11,255 nt of DNA from JBIOWF01 sp044868295. GTDB lineage: Bacteria > Actinomycetota > Actinomycetes > Streptosporangiales > Streptosporangiaceae. The DNA is taken from positions 1-11,255 of the forward strand of contig JBIOWF010000295.1 of the NCBI GenBank assembly GCA_044868295.1, in the 5' to 3' direction. Both the position numbers and the translations under genes were made by a program. The notes beneath the pieces were generated by a model that saw only the letters and a program-made list of their open reading frames with translations, made no database searches and was not told the origin of the DNA. Each line of letters starts with the position of its first letter. Position 1 is the first letter of the stretch. Shown in pieces: positions 1-7,193 of this stretch.

Positions 1-122
1 TCCAGCAGCGGCTTCTCACCATGCTGGCCATCGACCCGATACGGACAATCGCGATGAATCGCCCACCATGACGGCCACCCCAACGCGCTGAGCTGATCTA
101 TCGCCATGTGCGAATCACCCGG

Positions 123-3017
123 CTAGCTGGTGAACACGTGGTCGACGAGGCGGGCCGTGGCCTTGCCGTTGTCGTGGGGGGCGTAGGTGCGGGCGAAGGC
201 GGCATACCTCTCGGCGAGCTTGGCCGAGACCGAGTCGATCGTCCGCAGGGCCTCGACGAGCTCGGCGGAGGTCTCCAGTCGCGGGCCGGGCCGCTGGGAC
301 TCCAGATCGAGGTAGAGGCCGCGGCTCGACCGATATTTCTCGATGTCCGGCGTGAAGAGCACGACCGGCCGCCCGGTGGCCATGAAGTCGAACATCGACG
401 AGGAGTAGTCGGTGACGAGCACATCCGCGATCAGTAGCAGATCCGCCATGTCGGGATAGGTCGTCACGTCGATCGCGAAGCCGTCCAGCGGCGCGACGTG
501 CGGGAACGCCTGCATCATGTGCCCGCGCACCAGCACGACGTGGTCCGTGCCGAGCGTGCGCTTCGCGTCGGCCAGGTCCAGGCGGACCGAGGCGTTCCTG
601 CGGTCATGGTCACGGAAGGTCGGCGCGTAGAGGACCACACGCTTGCCCTCCGGGACGCCGACCCGCTGCCTGATCTCGGCCGCCAGGTTCTCGTCCTTGC
701 CGACCAGCACGTCGTTGCGCGGATAGCCGCACTCAAGGATCTCGCCCTCGTATCCGAACGCCCGGCGCAGCACCGACGAGGCCCAGCCGCTCTGGGCGAC
801 GAGAACGTCCCAGCCGCGCACCTCTATGACCTGGCGGTGCCAGACCGGCGGTCTCGGCTCGCGCTTCATGTGGGGCAGGTCGCGGCCGATGTGCTTGACC
901 GGGGTGCCGTGCCAGGTCTGCACGCACACCTGGTCGTCCCGGGTGCGGTACCACGCCGGGAGCAGGCCGTTCGCCACGATGTGCCGCGATCGCGCCAGCG
1001 CCTCGTAGTGCTCCCGGCTGCCCTCGCGGACGACGGTCGGGACGATGCCCGAGCCGAGGCCGAGCTCCCGCGAGCCCGGCGGGACGAACGCGCCGTCCCT
1101 GACGACCCAGATGTGCTCTCCCTCGTGGCCCCGGCGCAGGCGCTCCTCGTAGATGGCGCGGGGGTTGTCGGAGTACGACCGGCCGTCGAAGGAGACGTAG
1201 ACCGTGGCGTCACGCAGCGGGCGGGCCCGCTCCGACGGGTACAGGTTGCGGCTCAGTGCCCAGACACCGGCCGCGCTGCGCTCGTCACCGGGCCGGTCCT
1301 CGGCCGCGACGATGACGGGCACGTCGAAGCGGGTGGCGACGAACCGGTAGACGCGGCCGCCGACCGTGCGCCGCTCCTCGTCGAGCGTGTCCAGCCCGGC
1401 GTGGTCGAAGCGGGCCGGTGCGTTGGCCGGGCCGTACTTGCCGGGAGGCGCGATGGACAGGCTCCAGGTGCCCTCCGCGAGGGGCACGCTCGATCCGAAC
1501 CGGAGCATCGCGCCGGGCGACAGCGTGACGGAGAAGTTCTCTCCGTCGCGGCGCACCGGCACGCGGAAGGTGAGCCCGCCTCGGTGCCGCAGCACGAGGT
1601 CGCGCGGCCCGGTATCGGGGTCGGGGAACCTGCCGGTGAGAGCGAGCGACTCGCCCTCCCACTCCGCGGAGGTGATGACCGGGAGGATCCGGTGGCCGGA
1701 GATCACGACGCGGTCGCGCCGGTCACCCTGGACGGTGATCTCCCGGTCGCCGACGAGGAGCCTGGTCTCCTCCGCGCCCTCCAACATGACCGCCGCGGCC
1801 GGATCTCCCTTGGGCTCCACCCACAGACGACGGGCGTCCCGGTCCTTCAACAGGGTCGGTACGGCGAGCACCAGCGAGAACCGGTTGCCGCCCTCGGCCG
1901 GGGTGAACTCGGCCGACATCCGGTGCCCGCCCACACGGGCCTTCCCCCTGGTGACGGCCTTGCCGGGGAGGAAGCCGGTCAGCTCGACGTTGTCGCCGTC
2001 CAGCCGGACGCCGGTGAGCTCTGCCCGAGTGGGCTGGAGGACGATCTGCAGTGCCTTGTCCGAGGTCCACACGGGGCGCACCCACCAGCGCGGGCGGACC
2101 CGCAGGCCGGCCGGGCGCTCGGTGCGGCCGATGGCGGGGCCGCGCAGCACGCCGGTCGCCCGTGCCGCCCGGCTCCAGATCGCGATCTCCGCACGCCATG
2201 TCGTGGTGTCCTGGACCGTGTGACGGCGCCGGATCATCCGCTTCGCGCCACGCACCACGGCTCGCAGCCCGGCCCGCCACCGCAGCGAGAGCGGATTCAG
2301 CTCGGCGGTGAATCCGGCCCAGTCGTAGTTGCAGCCCGGCTCCTTGGCGGCGTGCGTCGCCTCCGGCAGGTAGACGCGCCGCGTCTTCAGGGTCACCCGC
2401 GGCAGCCAGCGCGGGCCGTGCAGCACGACCGTGGCCCGGTTGAAGCGGCGGCTCCGGACGGACAGCCCGGCGAGGTAGGCGTGGCCGGTGATCCGCAGCC
2501 GGCCGTCGACCCACGCGATGTCGTCGATCTGGGTGACCGGCACGAGGTCGGCCCGGCGCAGCCGGAGAAACTCGGGGTCGGCGTCGACGGGCAGGTCGGC
2601 GTACCAGCGCAGGCCCTTGCGGACCCGGCGGGACGGCTCCGCCGCCGCGGCGGCCAGCTTCGCCAGGGCGTCGCTCTCGGCGAGCTCGTCGGGATCGCGG
2701 CTCTCGATCAGGTGGTAGCCGACCCTGCGGCCGACCGGAAGGTCCCGCTTGACGCGCGGATCGACCTCCGCCAGATACGGCTTCAGAACGTCGATCGCAT
2801 CACGGCGCCGGCCGGGACCGCGCTTGGCCGCGGCGTCGAGCCTGAGTCCGAGCGGTCCCGCGAGCACCTCGCCGTCGAGCCGCCGCCGATCGGCCGGGTT
2901 CAGGCCGTCGGCGCGTGTGGCGGCGACCAGGGCCTCGATGGACTCACCCCGGTCATAGAGCTCCTGGACAGCCCGCAATCGGTCGGCGACGGCGTCGCTC
3001 GTGCGTGCGGGTGTCAT
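123..3017 (-). CDS. CDP-glycerol glycerophosphotransferase family protein (TagB/TagF type)
   Basis: A 964-residue protein whose C-terminal part (about 600-960) is a CDP-glycerol glycerophosphotransferase domain. This family transfers glycerol-phosphate or related polyol-phosphate units from a CDP donor when building teichoic-acid-like wall polymers at the cytoplasmic membrane face. Visible family motifs are QTWHGTP (700-706, with the key His703), GYPRND (764-769), YAPTFR (797-802), RGH (831-833) and TDYSSSMFDF (869-878) followed by RPVVLF. Residues 160-560 are beta-rich and contain three similar segments near 168, 335 and 449, probably tandem beta-sandwich modules. The first 150 residues are charged and helical. 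I see no GT2 domain and no signal peptide. The ATG start follows a weak GGTGG-type ribosome binding site. The gene lies 51 bp after the ATL gene, with a palindrome in the gap. Family assignment is firm; the exact polymer made is unknown. Confidence 0.9.
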   Translation of the reverse strand: MTPARTSDAVADRLRAVQELYDRGESIEALVAATRADGLNPADRRRLDGEVLAGPLGLRLDAAAKRGPGRRRDAIDVLKPYLAEVDPRVKRDLPVGRRVGYHLIESRDPDELAESDALAKLAAAAAEPSRRVRKGLRWYADLPVDADPEFLRLRRADLVPVTQIDDIAWVDGRLRITGHAYLAGLSVRSRRFNRATVVLHGPRWLPRVTLKTRRVYLPEATHAAKEPGCNYDWAGFTAELNPLSLRWRAGLRAVVRGAKRMIRRRHTVQDTTTWRAEIAIWSRAARATGVLRGPAIGRTERPAGLRVRPRWWVRPVWTSDKALQIVLQPTRAELTGVRLDGDNVELTGFLPGKAVTRGKARVGGHRMSAEFTPAEGGNRFSLVLAVPTLLKDRDARRLWVEPKGDPAAAVMLEGAEETRLLVGDREITVQGDRRDRVVISGHRILPVITSAEWEGESLALTGRFPDPDTGPRDLVLRHRGGLTFRVPVRRDGENFSVTLSPGAMLRFGSSVPLAEGTWSLSIAPPGKYGPANAPARFDHAGLDTLDEERRTVGGRVYRFVATRFDVPVIVAAEDRPGDERSAAGVWALSRNLYPSERARPLRDATVYVSFDGRSYSDNPRAIYEERLRRGHEGEHIWVVRDGAFVPPGSRELGLGSGIVPTVVREGSREHYEALARSRHIVANGLLPAWYRTRDDQVCVQTWHGTPVKHIGRDLPHMKREPRPPVWHRQVIEVRGWDVLVAQSGWASSVLRRAFGYEGEILECGYPRNDVLVGKDENLAAEIRQRVGVPEGKRVVLYAPTFRDHDRRNASVRLDLADAKRTLGTDHVVLVRGHMMQAFPHVAPLDGFAIDVTTYPDMADLLLIADVLVTDYSSSMFDFMATGRPVVLFTPDIEKYRSSRGLYLDLESQRPGPRLETSAELVEALRTIDSVSAKLAERYAAFARTYAPHDNGKATARLVDHVFTS

Positions 3018-3039
3018 AAGGGGGGCACCACCCTTCGGA

Positions 3040-3070
3040 GACCGGTTTCCTAGGAATGCTAATGCCGGTC
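3040..3070. promoter_or_regulatory. Nested inverted repeat upstream of the glycerophosphotransferase gene
   Basis: The arms GACCGG (3040-3045) and CCGGTC (3065-3070) flank the perfect 10-bp palindrome TTCCTAGGAA (3047-3056). The element starts 23 bp before the gene's ATG and runs to the last codons of the ATL gene. Two TTGAC boxes (minus strand, about 3065-3085) sit next to it and could be -35 elements, but I found no well-spaced -10. It may be an operator or a small hairpin. The symmetry is visible; the function is a guess. Confidence 0.3.
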
Positions 3071-3392
3071 AACGAGTCAAACCGTCCCATCGGGCCCTGC
3101 GCATGTCGGCGCGCGCCCCTCGGAGCGGGGTGCCTTCCTCCCGCCACCTGGCAAGACATTCGCTTTCAAGACCGGGTGGAGGAGTTCCATCGGTACGGAT
3201 CACTCGCCACCAGGGCACCCCGCCACCCCATACGGACATGACACGGCCGACCTGACGAGGACCGCCCTCTTCGAGATACTCAGCGACGTCGCCGTAGGAC
3301 ATGACCTTGCCCGGCGGGATGCGCTCGACCACTTCCAGCACCCGCTCGGCATAGGCGGCGGGGTCACGAGACCCGGCCGTCAGCTGCTCCAC
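3069..3392 (-). CDS. Alkyltransferase-like protein (ATL, MGMT family without the acceptor Cys)
   Basis: A 107-residue protein with the DNA-binding fold of O6-methylguanine-DNA methyltransferases. Landmarks are IPPGKVMSYGDVA (25-37, including the base-flipping Tyr33), GGPRQVGRVMS (43-53, Arg46 matching the arginine finger) and PWWRV (60-64). True methyltransferases have PCHRV here; Trp61 replaces the alkyl-accepting Cys, as in ATL proteins. By family knowledge it binds O6-alkylguanine and hands the lesion to nucleotide excision repair rather than removing the alkyl group. Length is normal for an ATL. The GTG start overlaps the end of the upstream small gene by 13 bp, so the two are probably translationally coupled, and no independent strong ribosome binding site is seen. 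The exact start is less certain than the family. Confidence 0.87.
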   Translation of the reverse strand: MEQLTAGSRDPAAYAERVLEVVERIPPGKVMSYGDVAEYLEEGGPRQVGRVMSVWGGGVPWWRVIRTDGTPPPGLESECLARWREEGTPLRGARADMRRARWDGLTR

Positions 3393-3751
3393 TCGGCGGG
3401 CCCGGCCGCGATGATCTCATCGAGCTTGCCGAACTCGAAGCTCGACGAACCGTTGATCTGCTCGACGATGCCGTTTCTGATCCCGTACGCCTCGCCGTCC
3501 TCGCCGACCAGGCGAGCCCCGACCAGCTCTGACAGGCGGGCCAACTGGGCCACCTGCCAGTCCGACCCGGGCTTGCCGATCAACCGGCCCGACCAGGTCG
3601 CCACCGGATGCACGGAGTCGCCGTGCCGCGCGAAAACTTCGCCGGCCTCGTGCGACCCGCGCAGCTCGAATCCGGCCTCCGCCGAAACCACGCTCGCGAG
3701 TTCGGCGTAGGCGAGCGGTGATTCACGCTCCACGCGCAGCTCGTACCCCAT
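3380..3751 (-). CDS. Conserved-looking small cytoplasmic protein, function unknown
   Basis: A 123-residue acidic soluble protein with no signal peptide or membrane segment. I do not recognise a family. The sequence looks like a compact alpha/beta fold, beginning MGYELRVERESPLAYAELA and ending in a Glu/Asp-rich helix. The reading frame is open further upstream to 3928, but I chose the ATG at 3751. A TAGGGT -10 box ends 8 nt upstream, which fits a leaderless transcript and explains the absence of a ribosome binding site. A longer form would also run into the end of the mycosin-like gene. It overlaps the ATL gene by 13 bp and is probably cotranscribed with it. A role beside the DNA-damage sensor is possible, but the sequence itself does not show one. 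Confidence 0.65.
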   Translation of the reverse strand: MGYELRVERESPLAYAELASVVSAEAGFELRGSHEAGEVFARHGDSVHPVATWSGRLIGKPGSDWQVAQLARLSELVGARLVGEDGEAYGIRNGIVEQINGSSSFEFGKLDEIIAAGPAEWSS

Positions 3752-3759
3752 GAGGCGGG

Positions 3760-3790
3760 ACCCTAGCGAACCTTTGACCCCTCCTGTCAC
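3760..3790 (-). promoter_or_regulatory. Probable leaderless promoter of the small gene-ATL unit
   Basis: On the minus strand GTGACA (3785-3790) and TAGGGT (3760-3765) are separated by 19 bp, resembling an actinobacterial housekeeping-sigma promoter. Only 8 nt lie between the -10 box and the ATG at 3751, so transcription would begin at or very near the start codon. No Shine-Dalgarno sequence is present, which agrees with this. Prediction by eye only. Confidence 0.45.
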
Positions 3791-3852
3791 CGGAAAGGCC
3801 AACATCGCCCACACCGCGTCCGAATAGCACCCAAAAGGCGGCCAACATGTGA

Positions 3853-5025
3853 TCACCGGCGGCTGAGGGTCACCGCCGCGACGGCGAAGGACCCGAGGCC
3901 CAGGAGCACGCCGATGCCGTAGATCCAAAGCCTAACGGGATCAGGGCCCGGGCGGGTGGGTCCTTGGGACAACGCGCCGTTCCCGAAGTGCAGATCGTCC
4001 TCGACGGAGACCACGCCCGTGTAGCCGGCCAGCTGTCCGGCCTTGGTGAGTGCCGCCGCCGCGTCCACTACGCCGAATCCCACTTTGTCGTCATAGCCGG
4101 TCGGCGGATGCGGGCGAGACGAGGAGGTGATGGCCCGAGCCACCAGGTCAGGGGACAGGTCCGGATATTTCGCCTTAATGAGGGCGACGACCCCCGCCAC
4201 CAGGGCGCTCGCGAGGCCGCTTCCCGACCTCAGCGCGTGCCTGCCCCCCGGCAACGTCACCGGCAGGTCCTTGCCGGGCGCCGCCACCAGCACCGACAAG
4301 TTGTCGCTGCTGGACGCCACGCCCTTGCCCTTCCGGTCCACCGCGCCCACTCCGACGACACCTGGATAGCCGGCCGGGAACATCCAGTACGAAGTGCCGG
4401 TCTGGCGCGCGTAGTCCGACTGGCCGCCGTCCCCCACCGAGGCGACGATCACAACCCCTCTCGACAGCGCGTAGGACACCGCGTCACGGTCGAGCCGTTC
4501 CGTCTCGAAGCGCCCGACCGGCACGCTGATGACCGCCGCGCCGTGGTTCGCGGCGTACCGGATCCCACGGGCCAGGGGGCCGTCCGACGACACGCCCGGC
4601 TCCTCCTGCGGGTCCACGAACTCGCCGGGAAGCTTCTCCGCCACCACCGGGATCGACAGGACCCGCGCCTGCGGCGCGACCCCCAGCACGCCGCCGTCAC
4701 GGCCGTCGCCCGCTATCAGGGACGCCAACGCCGTGGCGTCGCCAGGGGCCGACTTCTCGTCACCGTAGACCGTCGCCGTCATGTCCGGCCCCTGGATCAC
4801 GCGGCCCTTGAGCTCCGGGACCCCGCCGTCCACCCGGCCCTCCAGCAGTGCCACGGTCACCCCGGCGCCCTTCGTCGCCTTCCAGGCCTCCTCGGCGTTC
4901 AACGCCTTCACCACCCAGCGTGGCTGGCCCTTCGCGGACAACGCCGTCACGGGCGCCGCCTGCACCGGCGCGGCCGCGAGCACCACGGCCGCCAGCGCCG
5001 CGCAGATCGCCGCCGGCCTCAGCAC
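3853..5025 (-). CDS. Catalytically dead mycosin-like S8 protein (pseudoprotease)
   Basis: A 390-residue protein with the full layout of a mycosin: signal peptide (about 1-24, ending VQA), subtilisin-like domain (about 35-330), linker, C-terminal membrane helix (about 365-386) and a short basic tail. Aligned by eye with the intact paralogue at 5892-7193, every catalytic position has changed. The Asp of DSG is Glu62 (LLEGRVD), the His of HGTYMAS is Asp96 (GDATALAS), the oxyanion Asn of AGNDG is Asp199 (VGDGG), and the Ser of GTSQAT is Gly270 (GSGLAS). Flanking residues such as LIAG, VAAPG, ALIKA and GFGVV are kept, so the fold is probably intact and the frame is open. Proteolysis is not expected; a binding or structural role is inferred. 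The chosen GTG start (GTGCTGA) overlaps the previous gene by 7 bp behind a GGGGA site. An upstream ATG at 5112 would add a charged extension that spoils the signal peptide. Confidence 0.85.
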   Translation of the reverse strand: MLRPAAICAALAAVVLAAAPVQAAPVTALSAKGQPRWVVKALNAEEAWKATKGAGVTVALLEGRVDGGVPELKGRVIQGPDMTATVYGDEKSAPGDATALASLIAGDGRDGGVLGVAPQARVLSIPVVAEKLPGEFVDPQEEPGVSSDGPLARGIRYAANHGAAVISVPVGRFETERLDRDAVSYALSRGVVIVASVGDGGQSDYARQTGTSYWMFPAGYPGVVGVGAVDRKGKGVASSSDNLSVLVAAPGKDLPVTLPGGRHALRSGSGLASALVAGVVALIKAKYPDLSPDLVARAITSSSRPHPPTGYDDKVGFGVVDAAAALTKAGQLAGYTGVVSVEDDLHFGNGALSQGPTRPGPDPVRLWIYGIGVLLGLGSFAVAAVTLSRR

Positions 5026-5882
5026 ACGTTCCCCTGAGTGCACCGCGGTACGTCGGGCGGCTCTGCGAGGAACCGGGCGATACGCCCGGCTATGGACTGC
5101 GCGGTCGGCCACATCTCGCTGTTCAACGGCTCCTCCGGCGATACGGAGTCACGGACCCGTCCGTCGGTGTACCCAACAGTGGAGAAGACGATGTACGGCC
5201 CGGCGCCCACCCATCCGGTCCGCTGCCGCTGCGCGGCGCCGAACGTGTCCGTAACGGTGCCGGGAAAGGCGACCGGACGCACGCCGACCCTGTCGTCGAC
5301 CGGCAGCTTGGCGGACGTCTCGACCCGGGTCCCCTCGTCGCGGAGAACGGCCACGCCGACGGTGATCGCGAAGGTCGACGTCTGGTCCACGTAGGTCGCC
5401 CGGAGCATGGCCAGGCACCCGTGCTCCCGCAGGACCGAGGCCACCGGGGAGTCGGCCACGGACGCGCACGGAGCCTCCGGAGCGATTCCCACCCGGCGGG
5501 CGAACTGCTGGGCCCGGCCGAGCGCGGTGTATTCGAGCTCCTCGGGGAAGAGCATCCCGACCGGCCAGGCCTGCCAACGTCTTGCCACGTCTTCCTCGAC
5601 GTATTTGGCGCGCTCGGCGTCCGTGAGAGGCCGTGACCGCGTCTCCTGGAACAGCCCCACCGAACCGAGCAGGACGTTCACGGCGGCTACGGCCAGCACG
5701 ACACCCATGATCGCGGCGAATAACGAGCGAAACCTGATGCCGCGTTCGAACTCCGCCCTCTCCTTCGCCGCCTGGGCCGCCGCGGCACGCCTTCTCGACG
5801 CGGGCCAGGGACGCGCACGGGCTCGACCGGCGGACGAGCCGAGAGGCAGTCCACGCCGCGTCCTGGGCTGCTCGGGCGACAT
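5019..5882 (-). CDS. Membrane-anchored extracytoplasmic protein paired with the pseudo-mycosin (copy 2)
   Basis: A 287-residue protein with a basic, Arg/Ala-rich cytoplasmic N-terminus (1-52), one membrane helix (about 54-78) and an extracytoplasmic domain. It is clearly paralogous to the protein at 7187-7906. Shared blocks are ARRW-x-x-WPVG, FPE-x-LEYT, the Cys139/Cys156 pair followed by LRATY-x-D, FPGTVTD-x-F, AGPY and DGR, plus a C-terminal Cys pair (281 and 287), the protein ending on Cys. Four conserved Cys suggest two disulfides. I recognise no family. Its ATG lies 9 bp after the TAG stop of the intact mycosin, in the same frame, with GAGG unusually close to the start. Its own stop overlaps the pseudo-mycosin start. 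It probably works with its mycosin at the membrane surface, as a partner, chaperone or substrate. Confidence 0.82.
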   Translation of the reverse strand: MSPEQPRTRRGLPLGSSAGRARARPWPASRRRAAAAQAAKERAEFERGIRFRSLFAAIMGVVLAVAAVNVLLGSVGLFQETRSRPLTDAERAKYVEEDVARRWQAWPVGMLFPEELEYTALGRAQQFARRVGIAPEAPCASVADSPVASVLREHGCLAMLRATYVDQTSTFAITVGVAVLRDEGTRVETSAKLPVDDRVGVRPVAFPGTVTDTFGAAQRQRTGWVGAGPYIVFSTVGYTDGRVRDSVSPEEPLNSEMWPTAQSIAGRIARFLAEPPDVPRCTQGNVC

Positions 5883-5891
5883 ACCTCGATG

Positions 5892-7193
5892 CTACGTCGG
5901 CGCGCCCGTACGCCAAGGAGCCGATGCGGTAGGAACGGTGGTGTCGTCGCGCTGCGCCCGCCGCACCAGGAAGATGATCAGTAGCAGGCCGGCGCTCGCC
6001 CCCACCATTCCCGTGATCGCGATGGCCGCGTAAAGCCTGATCGCCCGCTGGTCACGCCGCACCACGACGACCGGGTCGACACGCTCGTCGGCCCCGCTCA
6101 CCTTGCGCGCGGGATCCTGGACGCCCGCGCCGGAGGCCGTGGCCCGGTGCCTGGCCAGAGCGTCGGCCTTGCTCAGCGCGCGGGAGGCGTTGACCACACC
6201 GAAACCGGTGCCGGTGTTGTAGCGGCCGTTCCTGGCGACCGACGACGTGAGCGCCTGGGCGATCAGCGCGGGCGACATCCGGGGATGGCGCGCCTTGATC
6301 AGGGCGGCCACGCCGGACACCAGCGCCGTGGCCTGCGAAGTGCCCCTACCGACCCAGTACTCGTTGCCGGGACCCGCCCCGAGGATGTCCACGCCGGGGG
6401 CCGCCACGAGAACGGACGAGTTCCGGTTGGAGAACGACGCGCGGCGCATGGTCTGGGTGGCCGCCGCCACGGAGATCACGCCCGGGATGGAGGCCGGGTA
6501 GGAGTAGGGCGCGACGCGTTTGCCCGCGCCGTCGTTGCCGGCGGCCGCCACGAGGACCACGCCTCTGGAGATGGCATAGCGCACGGCCGCCCGTTCCGCC
6601 TCGGTCGCGAGGTCCTTCGAGATCGACAGGTTGATCACGTCGGCGCCCCGGTCCACCGCGTACCTGATGCCTTTCGCGACCACGTCCTCGAACTTCGGCT
6701 CGGAGTTGAACCGGCGGAAGCCAGGCTCCTCGTCCTCCAGGATCACCCGCACCGAGAGCACCTTGGCCTCCGGCGCGACCCCGATCACCCCGTCGGCGCG
6801 GCCGGCACCGTGGCCGTGGCCCGCGATCAGCGACGCCATGTAGGTGCCGTGCAGCCGGATCGGCAGGGTTTTGCGAGGGTTCGCCCCGACTGTGAAGTCC
6901 TTTCCTACGGTCACGGATCCGGCGAGGTCCTGGTGCGCGGGGTCGACCCCCGAGTCCAGCACCGCGACCGTCACTCCCCTGCCTTTGGAAACGCTCCAGG
7001 CGTGGGCCACGTCGAGAGTGCGCAGCACCGCCCGCTGGCTCCACCTGACGTCGTCGGCGCGAGCCGTACCGGGCAGAAGGACGACGCCGACGGCGAGCAA
7101 CGCCACGACCGCCGCGGCCGCCCTCGTCAGCACCGCCGCTCGCCGGCGGCCGGCGGGTAAAGCAACGGCGTCGCGCGCAGCCCCTCTCAGCAC
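5892..7193 (-). CDS. Mycosin-type membrane-anchored subtilisin-like serine protease (S8 family)
   Basis: A 433-residue secreted, membrane-tethered protease. An N-terminal export helix (about 25-46, ending TARA) leads into the S8 domain. The catalytic residues are Asp80 in VLDSGVD, His115 in HGTYMAS and Ser286 in GTSQATALVSG, with the oxyanion Asn220 in AGNDG. A linker, a membrane helix (about 387-411) and a charged cytoplasmic tail follow. This is the mycosin (MycP) layout, a family associated with type VII secretion, where mycosins support the secretion complex and cleave exported substrates. No Ecc or Esx genes are in this window, so the target is unknown. I prefer the GTG at 7193, which forms GTGCTGA with the upstream stop and has GAGGAG 5 nt before it. 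The GTG at 7199 is too close to that site. It is the second gene of the four-gene operon. Confidence 0.92.
   Translation of the reverse strand: MLRGAARDAVALPAGRRRAAVLTRAAAAVVALLAVGVVLLPGTARADDVRWSQRAVLRTLDVAHAWSVSKGRGVTVAVLDSGVDPAHQDLAGSVTVGKDFTVGANPRKTLPIRLHGTYMASLIAGHGHGAGRADGVIGVAPEAKVLSVRVILEDEEPGFRRFNSEPKFEDVVAKGIRYAVDRGADVINLSISKDLATEAERAAVRYAISRGVVLVAAAGNDGAGKRVAPYSYPASIPGVISVAAATQTMRRASFSNRNSSVLVAAPGVDILGAGPGNEYWVGRGTSQATALVSGVAALIKARHPRMSPALIAQALTSSVARNGRYNTGTGFGVVNASRALSKADALARHRATASGAGVQDPARKVSGADERVDPVVVVRRDQRAIRLYAAIAITGMVGASAGLLLIIFLVRRAQRDDTTVPTASAPWRTGAPT

Noticed and set aside
2..70. Minus-strand reading HGGRFIAIV resembles a short motif seen in some IS transposases (IS1634-like).
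   Set aside because: Only about nine residues match from memory and the frame is cut by the window edge, with no terminal repeats. A search with the sequence to the left would decide; not enough to call a mobile element.
498..3053. 851-codon open frame on the plus strand.
   Set aside because: It is antisense to the glycerophosphotransferase gene. Long opposite-strand frames are usual in very GC-rich DNA, and its translation shows no domain, only low-complexity Arg/Val/Asp/Gly.
3752..3928. N-terminal extension of the small protein gene up to 3928.
   Set aside because: It would overlap the end of the mycosin-like gene, is Arg/Pro-rich without homology-like character, and contains the promoter-like TAGGGT just before the preferred ATG.
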